From positions 434,001 to 498,000 of the forward strand of contig NZ_JACONZ010000002.1 in NCBI RefSeq assembly GCF_014287275.1: DNA of 64,000 nt, in the 5' to 3' direction. Source of the DNA: Anaerofilum hominis. GTDB lineage: Bacteria; Bacillota; Clostridia; Oscillospirales; Ruminococcaceae. Below the pieces are notes generated by a model. That model made no database searches and had not been told where the DNA came from. It saw only the letters and a program-made list of their open reading frames with translations. Shown piece by piece: positions 36,743 to 45,769 of this stretch. A program made the translations under genes and the position numbers. How positions within the stretch are numbered: position 1 is the first letter of the stretch; each line of letters starts with the position of its first letter.

Positions 36743-39256
36743 TCACTCGCTTTCTTTGGGATGTTCCGGGGCCTGCTCCGGCCGGTCGGCGTCGGGCGGG
36801 CAGCCGGGGGCGGCGCTCTCCTCCGCCAGCGTTAGCTGTTCGTTTTCCTCCATGCCGTCCCACAGGGCGCTGGGGCGGCAGGCCGCCGTCTCCAGCGGCA
36901 CAAAGCGGCCGGGCAGCGGGCCGTCCCGGCGCCGGCGCAGCAGCGTGAAGCCCAGATAGCCCGCATACAGCAGGACGCCGGCGGCGGTGAGGGCGGAGGA
37001 GAGCGGCAGCCATTTGGGCGTCAGGGTCAGCACGATCTCATTTGTGCCCGCCCCCGCCGGGATGGCGATCAGCCCGCCGTCCACGTTCAGCACCTCGGCC
37101 TCCTCGCCGTTGACCAGAGCGGAAAAGCCCTCGTCGTAGGGGACTGAGAAAAAGACCAGATTGTCCCTGTCCAGCGTGATGGAAGCGGTAAAGCCGTCCC
37201 GCGTGGCGGCAAAGCTGCTGCAGGCCGCCGCGCGCCGGTCGGCGCAGTCCTGCACATAGCTCTCGTAGGAAAAGCCGCCCGTCCGGGCCTCGGGCAGGGG
37301 CTGCAGGCCCTGCCCGTACTGCGCGGCCTGCTCTTCGCTGAGGCCGATCGCCCGCAGGTACAGGCTGCCGCGCTTTTCTTTGGACACCTTGTCCACGGCG
37401 TCGGGCAGTACATAGTAATCGTAGGTGAAGCCCATGGGCACGGCGTTCTCGTTGCGATAGCGGGCATAGACGCCGTCGCCGGTGAGGCCGTCAAAGACAA
37501 AGCCGGTCTGGGCGTCCTCGGCCAGAAAATCCGCCTGGCTGTCCGCCGGCATCAGCAGATATTCCACGCTCAGCAGCCCGCGCAGGGCGTACAGTTCCAG
37601 TTCCGGCTTGGAGGAGACGTCCCGCTTGACCCCCACCTCGGGATAAAACTGCAGGATGCTGGGGGTCACGGTGCTGTTGAAGCAGCGGATGCAGGGGCGG
37701 TCGAGAAACAGCCCCAGATTGTCGTAGCAGCTGTAGGTGTCGATGCGGTAAAAGCGGTCGTCGGGCAGTTCGATCTGTTCCACGACGTCGTAGTTCTGCA
37801 GCTTGTAGCGGGCGTCGTTGTCCCACTGCGGGAACTTGCCGATGGAGAGATGGATGATGCCGTTGACGACGCCAAAGCCCAGCACCGCAGCCAGCATCAG
37901 CGGCGCAAAGCGGCGGCGGCCCCGGTGCCAGGTGACGATGCAGTAAAAGATCAGCAGGCCCAGCAGGGCCAGCAGCAGGGTCAGCCAGAACTGGGCGGCG
38001 TTGTCCGCCACGCCCAGTTTCCAGTGGTCGTCCTCCTTGGCGGGCACCAGGCCAAAGACGGCGAAAGCCGCGGTGAGCAGCGCCGCGAGCCGGATGCCGC
38101 CCACAAGGTCCACGTCGGCGTCCTCCAGTGCGTTTGCGGTGGCCAGCGCCATCAGCAGCACCGGCATGTAATACCAGCGGGCGTAATAGCTGGAGTTGAA
38201 CGCGTAAAAAGAGGAGTTGAGGATGGGCACCAGCGCCATCACCAGACAAACGGCGAGGATCCGCCTGTGGGGCGAGCCGCGGCGGGCGCGGCACCAGGCC
38301 AGCACCCCGGCCATGCCGGCCAGCGGCAGGTAGCCGGACATGCTGGTCCATTTGACGGTGGCCTCGCTGTAAATGCCGGGCAGATAGGGCGGGTCAGGGG
38401 GTACGAAAAGGCTGCGCAGGATGGCGAAGTACTGCTGGACCCGGCCGTAGAGCAGCATGCCGTAGCCGTTGGCATAACTGTCGGTGCGCGGGTTGTTCAG
38501 CAGGCTGGCCGCGGCGGGGAAGATCAGCAGGCAGCCCAGCAGGCAGCCCAGGACCACCTCGAAAGCGAGGCGGAAAAACTCCCGCAGGCTGAGCCGGTAG
38601 TCCTTTGCGGCCAGCTTGATGAAAAAGTAGAGGGCCAAAAAGAGCGCCTCGCCGAGAAAAAAGAAATAATTGTTCAGCAGGTTGACGGCGATGGCCAGCG
38701 GCAGCACCGCGCGCTGTTTGTCGTAGATATAGCAGTCCAGCGCCGCGAGCAAAAATGGGAACAGCACCATGCAGTCGATGAAATGGTTGAAAAAGATATT
38801 GTATACGCCCCAGCCCGAAAGGGTGAACAGCGCGCTGCCGATCAGGGCGGCGTTGGCCGACCGGGTATAGCGGCGCATATAGAGATAAGCGCCCAGGCCC
38901 CCCACCCCGAATTTGAGGCAGAGCAGGGGCACCATGGCGTAGGGCAGCCAGCGGTTGGGCAGCAGGCAGGACAGCCAGAAAAACGGCGAGCCGAGATTAT
39001 AGAAAGAATAGGTGTTCAAAAAGCCGCTGCCCAGGTCGGTGGCCCAGCTGAACGCCCCGCCCCCGGACTTTACAAACTGCTGGCAATACTGGTAAAACGG
39101 GATCTGCTGGCTGTTGAAGTCGCCGCAGTACAAAAAGAATCCCTTGTCGATGACGAGGAACGGCAGAAAGAGCGCCAGCGCAGCCAGCACCGAGACGCAG
39201 AACGCCAACAGAGCCGGATGCCGTTGACGCGGTTTGTTTTGCAGGCTGTGTTCCAA
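36743..39256 (-). CDS. YfhO-family integral membrane protein (probable lipid-linked sugar glycosyltransferase)
   Basis: An 837-residue protein with about a dozen membrane segments in the first 550 residues, a large extracellular region (about 560-790), one more membrane segment and a charged tail rich in Glu/Pro. The sequence around DFNSQQIPFYQYC near residue 40 and NPRTDSYANGYG near 260 is typical of YfhO proteins. In Firmicutes YfhO transfers sugars onto lipoteichoic acid; its role here is inferred. The start is TTG 39256 with GGAGG seven bases upstream; the frame beyond it is open but lacks homology. It is followed by tex in one operon. Confidence 0.87.
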   Translation of the reverse strand: MEHSLQNKPRQRHPALLAFCVSVLAALALFLPFLVIDKGFFLYCGDFNSQQIPFYQYCQQFVKSGGGAFSWATDLGSGFLNTYSFYNLGSPFFWLSCLLPNRWLPYAMVPLLCLKFGVGGLGAYLYMRRYTRSANAALIGSALFTLSGWGVYNIFFNHFIDCMVLFPFLLAALDCYIYDKQRAVLPLAIAVNLLNNYFFFLGEALFLALYFFIKLAAKDYRLSLREFFRLAFEVVLGCLLGCLLIFPAAASLLNNPRTDSYANGYGMLLYGRVQQYFAILRSLFVPPDPPYLPGIYSEATVKWTSMSGYLPLAGMAGVLAWCRARRGSPHRRILAVCLVMALVPILNSSFYAFNSSYYARWYYMPVLLMALATANALEDADVDLVGGIRLAALLTAAFAVFGLVPAKEDDHWKLGVADNAAQFWLTLLLALLGLLIFYCIVTWHRGRRRFAPLMLAAVLGFGVVNGIIHLSIGKFPQWDNDARYKLQNYDVVEQIELPDDRFYRIDTYSCYDNLGLFLDRPCIRCFNSTVTPSILQFYPEVGVKRDVSSKPELELYALRGLLSVEYLLMPADSQADFLAEDAQTGFVFDGLTGDGVYARYRNENAVPMGFTYDYYVLPDAVDKVSKEKRGSLYLRAIGLSEEQAAQYGQGLQPLPEARTGGFSYESYVQDCADRRAAACSSFAATRDGFTASITLDRDNLVFFSVPYDEGFSALVNGEEAEVLNVDGGLIAIPAGAGTNEIVLTLTPKWLPLSSALTAAGVLLYAGYLGFTLLRRRRDGPLPGRFVPLETAACRPSALWDGMEENEQLTLAEESAAPGCPPDADRPEQAPEHPKESE

Positions 39257-39610
39257 ATGATCCCCTCCAAAAAGATGTGGGCCGCGCAGTGCTTGCGCAG
39301 AGGGCGCGGGCCCTCTATAATAGTTCCAAGACCTGCTGCGGGACAGAAAGTGCCGGGGCTTTCGCGCCGGGCAGGGCAGCGGGGAACGCGGAAGAGCGCC
39401 GCGCTGTTCCCGGCGGGCCGGGAGCCCTGCCGCCGCAGAAGACGGCGGTCGGCGGCCCGCCGCAAAAGGCCCCTTGACTTTAGTAACGAGTTTTGGGCGG
39501 AAAAACAGACGCGCCGCCGCCAATTTTCACATTTTATCCCGCACCGTCCCCCGCGCGGGCCGCGGGTGAAGCTGAAAAAATGCAAGAGAAGAAAGAAAAG
39601 AGGATGTCTG
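39257..39610. other. Divergent region between yfhO and yfbR
   Basis: It contains a plus-strand promoter (39293-39321) and about 290 nt of leader before yfbR. The remainder is GC-rich sequence with no recognisable RNA motif or gene. Confidence 0.45.
39293..39321 (+). promoter_or_regulatory. Promoter reading toward yfbR
   Basis: TTGCGC (39293-39298), 17-bp spacer and TATAAT (39316-39321). It has the same box sequences and spacing as the citrate synthase promoter. Confidence 0.6.
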
Positions 39611-40225
39611 ATGACTGTTTATCCGTTTTCCGCGCTGCTTTCACGGATGAGATATATCGCGCGCTGGGGGCTGATGCGGGCCGCCCGGCAGGAGAATCTG
39701 GCCGAGCACACCGCCGAGACGGCCCAGCTGGCGCATCTGCTGGCGCTGCTGGCGCGGGACCGCTTTTCCGCCCCCGTCTCGCCGGAGCGGGTGGCGGTGG
39801 CGGCGCTCTACCACGACGCCTCCGAGATCCTCACCGGGGATCTGCCCACCCCGGTCAAGTACAACAACGACGAGCTGAAAAACGCCTATAAAGCGCTGGA
39901 GCGGGAGGCGGAAGAGCGGCTGTCCGCCCTGGCGCCCCCGGAGGTCCGGGAAAGTATGCGCAGGGCGCTTTGCGGCGACGGCATGACGGAGCGGGAAAAA
40001 CGCATCCTCAAGGCCGCGGACAAGCTGTCGGCTCTCATCAAGTGCGTCGAGGAGCGGCAGGGCGGCAACCTCGAGTTTGAGAGCGCCGCCCGGGCCCAGC
40101 GGGAGTATCTCGCCGCCCTGCAGCTGCCGGAAGCGGATTATTTTATCGAGCGGCTGCTGCCCGCCTATACCTGCACGCTGGACGAGCTGGCCTCAAGGGA
40201 GGACGCGGCCGCCGGTGAAGAATGA
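39611..40225 (+). CDS. HD-domain 5'-deoxynucleotidase (YfbR family)
   Basis: A 204-residue protein (E. coli YfbR about 199) that removes phosphate from deoxynucleoside monophosphates. The family opening MRYIARWGLMRAARQENLAE lies near residue 13, with the first metal His in the following LAEHTAET. The His-Asp pair is in YHDASEILTGDLPTPVKY (about residue 72), and a third Asp is in AADKLSALIKC (about 140). ATG 39611 was chosen because the family N-terminus begins there; the open frame runs over 1.7 kb upstream as an antisense shadow of yfhO. Convergent with dus. Confidence 0.9.
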   Translation: MTVYPFSALLSRMRYIARWGLMRAARQENLAEHTAETAQLAHLLALLARDRFSAPVSPERVAVAALYHDASEILTGDLPTPVKYNNDELKNAYKALEREAEERLSALAPPEVRESMRRALCGDGMTEREKRILKAADKLSALIKCVEERQGGNLEFESAARAQREYLAALQLPEADYFIERLLPAYTCTLDELASREDAAAGEE

Positions 40226-40273
40226 GGCGCGGGCCGAAACGCGGCTTTTGCGCCGGCCGGGCCTGCGCCCGGG

Positions 40274-41242
40274 TCACCCCCCGTTCAGCTCCAGCGCCAG
40301 GCGCGCCAGCGCTTCGGCGTCGCGGTAGACCGTGAGGCCGCAGGCGGCGCGGCGCAGCTGCGCCGCGCCGCGCAGGCCTTTCATATAATAGGGCGCCTGG
40401 GTGCGGGCCTGCCGCATGGCGGCTTCCTCTCCCTTTTCTTCGCACATGCTGTAAAGCTGGCGGCACATCACCGCCATGCGCTGGCGCAGGCCGGGCCGGG
40501 GCGGCAGCGGCTCGCCGGCAAGGGCGGCTTTCACCTCGGCGAACAGCCAGGGGCTGCCCAGCGCGCCGCGCCCGATCATCACCGCGTCGCAGCCGGTCTG
40601 TTCCAGCAGGGCCAGGGCCTCTGCGGCGCTGGTCACATCGCCGTTTCCGATCACCGGCACCGACACGGCCGCTTTTACCGCCGCGATGCAGCCCGGGTCG
40701 ATGGGCGGGGTGTACATCTGCTCCCGCGTGCGCCCGTGCAGGGCGATGGCGGCGGCCCCCGCCGCCTCGCAGCGCCTGGCCGTTTCCACGCAGGTGACGG
40801 CGCTGTCGTCCCAGCCCTTGCGCATCTTCACGGTGACGGGCAGGTCCACGGCTTTTGCGACGGCTTCCACGAGGCGCCCGCAAAGGGCCGGGTCGCGCAT
40901 CAGCGCGCTGCCCGCGCCGCCGCCGGTGATCTTGGGGGCGGGACATCCCATGTTGATGTCGATGAAATCAGGGCGGTATTTCAGCGCCAGCACCGCCCCC
41001 TGGGCCATGATCTCCGGCTCGCTGCCGAAGAGCTGGATGCCGAAAGGGGCGCCGCCCCCGCCGCCGCGCAGCAGCGCGGCGGTTTTTTTGTCGCCGTAGC
41101 ACAGCGCTTTGGCGCTGACCATTTCGCTGACCGTGTACGCCGCGCCGTAAGACGCCATCAGCCGCCGGGCGCTGGCGTCCGAAAGGCCCGCCATCGGCGC
41201 AAAGGCCGCGCCCGGGCCGATGGAAAGAGTTTTAAATTTCAA
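40274..41242 (-). CDS. dus: tRNA-dihydrouridine synthase
   Basis: A 322-residue FMN enzyme that reduces uridines in the tRNA D-loop. TIM-barrel marks: FAPMAGLSDASARRL (about residue 14), FIDINMGCPAPKITGGGAGS with the catalytic Cys (about 93), TVKMRKGWDD (about 137), ALHGRTREQMYTP (about 167) and PVIGNGDVTSAAEA followed by the FMN-phosphate motif VMIGRGALGSPWLF (about 215). The start is TTG 41242, about eight bases after GGGAG. It is divergent from polA. Confidence 0.95.
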   Translation of the reverse strand: MKFKTLSIGPGAAFAPMAGLSDASARRLMASYGAAYTVSEMVSAKALCYGDKKTAALLRGGGGGAPFGIQLFGSEPEIMAQGAVLALKYRPDFIDINMGCPAPKITGGGAGSALMRDPALCGRLVEAVAKAVDLPVTVKMRKGWDDSAVTCVETARRCEAAGAAAIALHGRTREQMYTPPIDPGCIAAVKAAVSVPVIGNGDVTSAAEALALLEQTGCDAVMIGRGALGSPWLFAEVKAALAGEPLPPRPGLRQRMAVMCRQLYSMCEEKGEEAAMRQARTQAPYYMKGLRGAAQLRRAACGLTVYRDAEALARLALELNGG

Positions 41243-41616
41243 AAGAAGTTCTCCCTGAGATGGATTTTTGCACCCGCGGGCGCCGCATACTAAACAGGGG
41301 CCGCGGCGCGCGGGGCGGTCAAATCATTGTACCATAAAATTCCGTCCTGTGGTATAATAACCGCAAAGCGATCGGGACACGATCTGTGCGCGGCAGGCTG
41401 CTGTCCAGGGCCGGCGCGCGGCGGGCGGCAGGCTTTTTGATGCGCGGCAGCGCCCTGCGCCGCTCTGCGGAACGCCGTGCCGCGAAACGCCGCCTTGCTC
41501 AAACGCGGCGGGCGGCGCACCTGCCCGTCGCGCCCGCACACCCGTGGCGGCAGGCGGCGCTTGAAAAAGCGCCGGGGCCCGCGAAAAAATTGTACAGACA
41601 AGGGGGGCGCAGCCCA
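41243..41616. other. Region between dus and polA, with the polA promoter and a long leader
   Basis: An extended -10 TGGTATAAT ends at 41358. About 250 nt of GC-rich leader follows before the polA TTG. An open frame covers the leader, but its residues are Ala/Arg-rich without homology. No riboswitch motif was recognised. Confidence 0.45.
41353..41358 (+). promoter_or_regulatory. Extended -10 of the polA-rimI-tsaD operon
   Basis: TGGTATAAT; the -35 region is not well matched. The start site would be near 41365. Confidence 0.55.
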
Positions 41617-44160
41617 TTGAAACTTCTCGCGATCGACGGAAACAGCATCGTCAACCGCGCCTTTTACGGCATCAAACTGCTCACCACCAAAGACGGGCGG
41701 TACACCAACGGCCTTGTGGGGTTTATGAATATCCTGCTCAAGCTGCTGGCCGATGAAAAGCCGGACGGGGTGGCCGTGGCGTTCGACCTGCCAAAGCCGA
41801 CTTTCCGCCACAAGCGGTACGACAACTATAAGGGCACCCGCAAGGGCATGCCGGAGGAACTGGCCCAGCAGATGCCGCTGCTCAAAGAGCTGCTGACGGA
41901 CCTGGGCTACAAGATCGTCACGGCGGAGGGGTTTGAGGCGGACGACATCCTGGGCACCCTCGCCGCCGACTGCGCAGCGGACGGGGACGAGTGCGTCATC
42001 GCCACCGGCGACCGGGATTCGCTGCAGCTGGTGGCGCCCGGCACGCGGGTGCTGCTGGCCTCCACCCAGATGGGCCGCAGCGTCACGGTCAACATGGACG
42101 AGGCGGCGGTGCGGGAAAAATACGGCGTCGAGCCCCGGCAGCTCATTGAGGTGAAAGCCCTGATGGGGGACGCCAGCGACAATATCCCCGGCGTGGCGGG
42201 GGTGGGCGAAAAGACGGCCCTGGCCCTGATCGCCGAGTTTGGTTCCCTGGCCGGGGTCTACGAGCATCTGGACAGTCCCTCCATCAAGCCGGGGGTGCGC
42301 GCCAAGCTGGAGCGGGACAAAGAGCAGGCCGAGATGAGCCGCTTTCTGGCAGAGATCGTCACCGACGCGCCGGTGCCCCACGACGTGGCGGACTACCGGC
42401 CCGGCCCCGGCAACCCGGCTGCGGCCGCACGGCTGCTGGCCTCGCTGGAAATGGTCAGCCTGCTGGACAAGCTGGGGCTGCAGCAGAGCGCTGCGGCCGC
42501 CCCGCCCCCCACGGCCCAGACAGACGCGCCCGCGCCGGCGCGGGTGGAGGCGCTGCCGCTGCCCGCGGGGCTGAAAGGTCCCGTGGCCATTGCCGCCGCC
42601 GGGGACGGCTACAGTATTGTCCGGGGCGGGGAACTGTATGCCGCCAAGGCCGGCGACCCGGCTTTTCTCGCGCTGCTGGCGGACGAAAAGACGGAAAAAC
42701 GGGTTTTTGACGCAAAGCCGCTCTACACGCTGATGCTCTCCCACGGCAAACGCGCCAGGGGGATCGTCTTTGACGGCAAGCTGGCCGCTTATCTGCTCAA
42801 CCCGTCGGCCAGCGGCTACGACCCGGTGCGTCTGGCCGCCGAGTACGGCGTCCAGCCCGCCTTTGTCTGCGGCGACGACGCGGCGGGCGTGCTGGAACCG
42901 CTGTTCGACGTTCTGGCGGCGGCCTGTGAGGAGCAGGGCATGACCCGGCTGCTGGGAGAGATCGAACTGCCCCTCTCAGAGGTGCTGTCCTCCATGGAAG
43001 TCACCGGCATCCTGGTGGACCGGGCCGGGATCGAGCAGTTCGGCGTGGAGCTCAGGCAGGTGCTGCAGGCCGAGCTGGCCGAGATCTATGAGCTGGTGGG
43101 GTACGAGTTCAACCTCAACTCCACAAAACAGCTGGGCGACGCTTTGTTCGGCAAGCTGGGCCTGCCCGCCCGAAAAAAGACAAAGAGCGGATGGTCCACC
43201 AACGCCGAGACGCTGGAGTCCCTGCGGGGCATGCACCCGGTGGTGGAGCACATCCTGCTCTACCGCACTTATCAAAAGCTGAATTCCACCTACGTGGAGG
43301 GGCTGCTGAAGGTCATCGGCCCGGACGGGCGCATCCACTCGGCGTTCAGCCAGACGGAGACCCGCACCGGCCGCATCTCTTCCAGCGAGCCGAACCTGCA
43401 GAATATCCCGGTGCGCACCGAGCTGGGCAGCCGCCTGCGCAAATACTTCATTGCGCCGCAGGGCCGGGTGCTGCTGGACGCGGACTACAGCCAGATCGAG
43501 CTGCGCATCCTGGCCGCCATCAGCGGCGACGAGCACATGCAGGCCGCGTTCGGGGCGGGGGAGGACATCCACCGGGCCACCGCCAGCCGCATTTTCGGGG
43601 TGCCCTTTGAGCTGGTGACCCCGCAGCTGCGCTCCCGCGCCAAGGCGGTCAACTTCGGCATCGTCTACGGCATCGGGGCGTTCAGCCTGGCCAAGGATGT
43701 GGGGGTCTCGGTGAAAGAGGCGGACACCTTTATCAAAAATTACCTGTCCGAGTATTCGGGCGTAAAACACTATATGGAGAAAACGGTGGAGGATGGACGG
43801 GAAAAAGGCTATGTGGCCACCCTGTACGGCCGCCGCCGCCCCCTGCCGGAGCTGACTGCGGCCAACCGCAATATCCGCGCGCTGGGCGAACGGATGGCCA
43901 TGAACACCCCCATCCAGGGCACCGCCGCCGATGTGATCAAGCTGGCCATGATCCGGGTCTTTCAGCGGCTGGAGGCCGAGGGCCTCACGGCCAGGCTGGT
44001 GCTGCAGGTACACGACGAACTGATCGTGGAAGCGCCCGAAGAGGAAGCGGACCGGGCGGCAAAGATCCTGGGCGAAGAGATGGAGCGCGCCGCCGATCTG
44101 GCGGTGAAGCTGACCGCAGAGGTGAACCGGGGCCGCACCTGGTACGAGGCAAAGGGCTGA
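41617..44160 (+). CDS. polA: DNA polymerase I
   Basis: An 847-residue protein that repairs DNA and removes RNA primers. Residues 1-290: 5'-3' exonuclease with LLAIDGNSIVNRAFYGI at the start, EADDILGTLA (about 107) and MGDASDNIPGVAGVGEKTA (about 183). The middle part (about 300-460) is the 3'-5' exonuclease fold, but the DxE metal motif and its partners are not present, so proofreading is probably lost, as in Bacillus-type Pol I. Polymerase: DADYSQIELRILAAIS (motif A, about 622), RSRAKAVNFGIVYGIG (motif B) and VLQVHDELIVEAP (motif C, about 800). The start is TTG 41617 after AGGGGGGC. First gene of an operon with rimI and tsaD. Confidence 0.97.
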   Translation: MKLLAIDGNSIVNRAFYGIKLLTTKDGRYTNGLVGFMNILLKLLADEKPDGVAVAFDLPKPTFRHKRYDNYKGTRKGMPEELAQQMPLLKELLTDLGYKIVTAEGFEADDILGTLAADCAADGDECVIATGDRDSLQLVAPGTRVLLASTQMGRSVTVNMDEAAVREKYGVEPRQLIEVKALMGDASDNIPGVAGVGEKTALALIAEFGSLAGVYEHLDSPSIKPGVRAKLERDKEQAEMSRFLAEIVTDAPVPHDVADYRPGPGNPAAAARLLASLEMVSLLDKLGLQQSAAAAPPPTAQTDAPAPARVEALPLPAGLKGPVAIAAAGDGYSIVRGGELYAAKAGDPAFLALLADEKTEKRVFDAKPLYTLMLSHGKRARGIVFDGKLAAYLLNPSASGYDPVRLAAEYGVQPAFVCGDDAAGVLEPLFDVLAAACEEQGMTRLLGEIELPLSEVLSSMEVTGILVDRAGIEQFGVELRQVLQAELAEIYELVGYEFNLNSTKQLGDALFGKLGLPARKKTKSGWSTNAETLESLRGMHPVVEHILLYRTYQKLNSTYVEGLLKVIGPDGRIHSAFSQTETRTGRISSSEPNLQNIPVRTELGSRLRKYFIAPQGRVLLDADYSQIELRILAAISGDEHMQAAFGAGEDIHRATASRIFGVPFELVTPQLRSRAKAVNFGIVYGIGAFSLAKDVGVSVKEADTFIKNYLSEYSGVKHYMEKTVEDGREKGYVATLYGRRRPLPELTAANRNIRALGERMAMNTPIQGTAADVIKLAMIRVFQRLEAEGLTARLVLQVHDELIVEAPEEEADRAAKILGEEMERAADLAVKLTAEVNRGRTWYEAKG

Positions 44161-44735
44161 TGGCGTCCGGCGGGACGCTGCGCTTTGCGCCGGCTGCGCC
44201 GCAGCATGTGCCCGCACTGGCGGCGCTGCACGCAGACGCGCCCGACCCCTGGGCCGCGACGCAGCTGCAGGCTGAGCTGGACAAGCCCGAGTGCCGGGCC
44301 TTTGTGGTTTTTCAGGACGGGGCGCCGGCGGGGTTTGCCTGCTTCTGCCTGCTGGGGGACACGGCGGAGCTGGAGACGATGGCGGTGGCCCGCGCCCTGC
44401 GGGGGCAAGGGCTCGGCGCGGCGCTGCTCCGCCGCGCTCTTGCGGACCTGAGACGGCAGGGCGCGGCGCGCTGCCTGTTGGAGGTGCGCTGTTCCAACGT
44501 ACCCGCAAAGGCGCTTTACCGCCGGCTGGGTTTTGAGCCGCTGGCGCTGCGCCGGGGGCTGTTCAGCGCCCCGCGGGAAGACGGCGAGACGATGCAGCTC
44601 GTCTTTGACAGCGCGCCTGCGCCCGAAAAGGGCGGCGGGGAGCAAAGAGAAGAAAAAGAGAAAAAGGCCGCCCTGAGCGGGAGCGGAGAGTGCCCGCGCC
44701 GGCACGGGGCGGGCGGGGAGAGTGAAAGATGCTGA
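44160..44735 (+). CDS. rimI: Ribosomal-protein-alanine N-acetyltransferase RimI-like (GNAT)
   Basis: A 191-residue protein. The GNAT fold runs to about residue 150, with acetyl-CoA binding VARALRGQGLGAALLRRAL (about 78) and the RimI-type LEVRCSNVPAKALYRRLGFE (about 107). A charged tail of about 40 residues (Glu/Lys-rich, then Gly/Arg) follows and looks unstructured. The ATG overlaps the polA stop by one base, and its end overlaps tsaD, showing translational coupling. Beside tsaD this GNAT is usually RimI, which acetylates the S18 N-terminus; other acceptors are possible. Confidence 0.85.
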   Translation: MASGGTLRFAPAAPQHVPALAALHADAPDPWAATQLQAELDKPECRAFVVFQDGAPAGFACFCLLGDTAELETMAVARALRGQGLGAALLRRALADLRRQGAARCLLEVRCSNVPAKALYRRLGFEPLALRRGLFSAPREDGETMQLVFDSAPAPEKGGGEQREEKEKKAALSGSGECPRRHGAGGESERC

Positions 44736-45736
44736 TCTTGGGGATCGAGTCCAGCTGCGATGAGACCGCTGCCTCGGTGGTGGAGGACGGGCGGACCGTG
44801 CGCAGCAATGTGGTGGCCAGCCAGGCCGCTGAACACAATCTTTACGGCGGCGTGGTGCCGGAGATCGCCTCCCGCCGCCACATCGAGGCCATCAGCGGGG
44901 TGGCCGCGGCGGCGCTGGCCGAAGCGGGGGTCCGCGCCGGGGAGCTGGAGGCGGTGGCGGTGACCTTTGCCCCGGGGCTGATCGGCGGGGTACTGGTGGG
45001 GGTCAACTTTGCCAAGGGGCTGGCTTTGGCCGCGGGCAAACCGCTGGTGCCGGTCCATCATCTGCGCGGGCACATCGCGGCGCTTTACCTCACCCACCCG
45101 CAGCTGAAGCCGCCCTTTTTGTGTCTGGTCGCCAGCGGCGGCCACAGCCATATCATCCAGGTGCTGGACTACACCCGTTTCCGGGTGCTGGGCCGCACGG
45201 TGGACGACGCTGCCGGCGAGGCGTTCGACAAGGTGGCGCGCACCCTGGGGCTGGGGTATCCGGGAGGTCCGGCGGTGGCAAAGGCCGCTGCCGGCGGCGA
45301 CCCGAAAGCCTACCGCCTGCCCACCCCCCGGTTGGAGGGACGGTACGACGTCAGCTTTTCCGGGCTGAAAACGGCGGTGCTGAATCTGGTCAACCAGGCC
45401 GGGATGAAGGGGGAGACGGTCAGCGTGCCCGACATGGCGGCCAGCTTTCAGTTCCGGGCCACCGAGATCCTGGCCGAAAAGCTGATGCTGGCCGCACGGG
45501 AGACCGGGGCCGAAAAGGTCTGTATCGCCGGGGGCGTAGCGGCCAACGCTGCGCTGCGCAGCCTGCTGGAGCGGGATTGCGCCGCCCTGTCCGCAGAGCT
45601 GTACCTGCCCAGCCTGCCGCTGTGCGGGGACAATGCGGCCATGATCGCATCGGCGGGATATTATGAGTATCTGGCGGGCAGCCGGGCGGGCCCGGACCTG
45701 AACGGGCTGGCGACGCTGCCCATCGACTATCGATAA
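44729..45736 (+). CDS. tsaD: tRNA threonylcarbamoyladenosine synthase subunit TsaD
   Basis: A 335-residue ASKHA-fold enzyme that, with TsaB and TsaE, transfers threonylcarbamoyl from its adenylate to A37 of ANN-decoding tRNAs. Motifs: ILGIESSCDETAASVV at the start, metal-binding HHLRGHIAA (about 110), VASGGHSHI (about 133), DDAAGEAFDKVARTLGLGYP (about 155) and CIAGGVAANAALR (about 265). It overlaps rimI by 7 bp. Its partners tsaB and tsaE are about 14 kb away on the other strand of this window. Confidence 0.97.
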   Translation: MLILGIESSCDETAASVVEDGRTVRSNVVASQAAEHNLYGGVVPEIASRRHIEAISGVAAAALAEAGVRAGELEAVAVTFAPGLIGGVLVGVNFAKGLALAAGKPLVPVHHLRGHIAALYLTHPQLKPPFLCLVASGGHSHIIQVLDYTRFRVLGRTVDDAAGEAFDKVARTLGLGYPGGPAVAKAAAGGDPKAYRLPTPRLEGRYDVSFSGLKTAVLNLVNQAGMKGETVSVPDMAASFQFRATEILAEKLMLAARETGAEKVCIAGGVAANAALRSLLERDCAALSAELYLPSLPLCGDNAAMIASAGYYEYLAGSRAGPDLNGLATLPIDYR

Positions 45737-45769
45737 AAAGGGCCGTGGTCCCGGTCTGAGCGCGGGCGC

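Noticed and set aside
37850..39610. Extension of the yfbR frame by nearly 600 residues
   Set aside because: It is antisense to yfhO with Gln/Gly/Ala-rich residues. The HD-family N-terminus starts exactly at 39611.
41908..43000. Loss of proofreading residues in Pol I as a novelty
   Set aside because: Lack of a functional 3'-5' exonuclease site is common in Firmicute Pol I.
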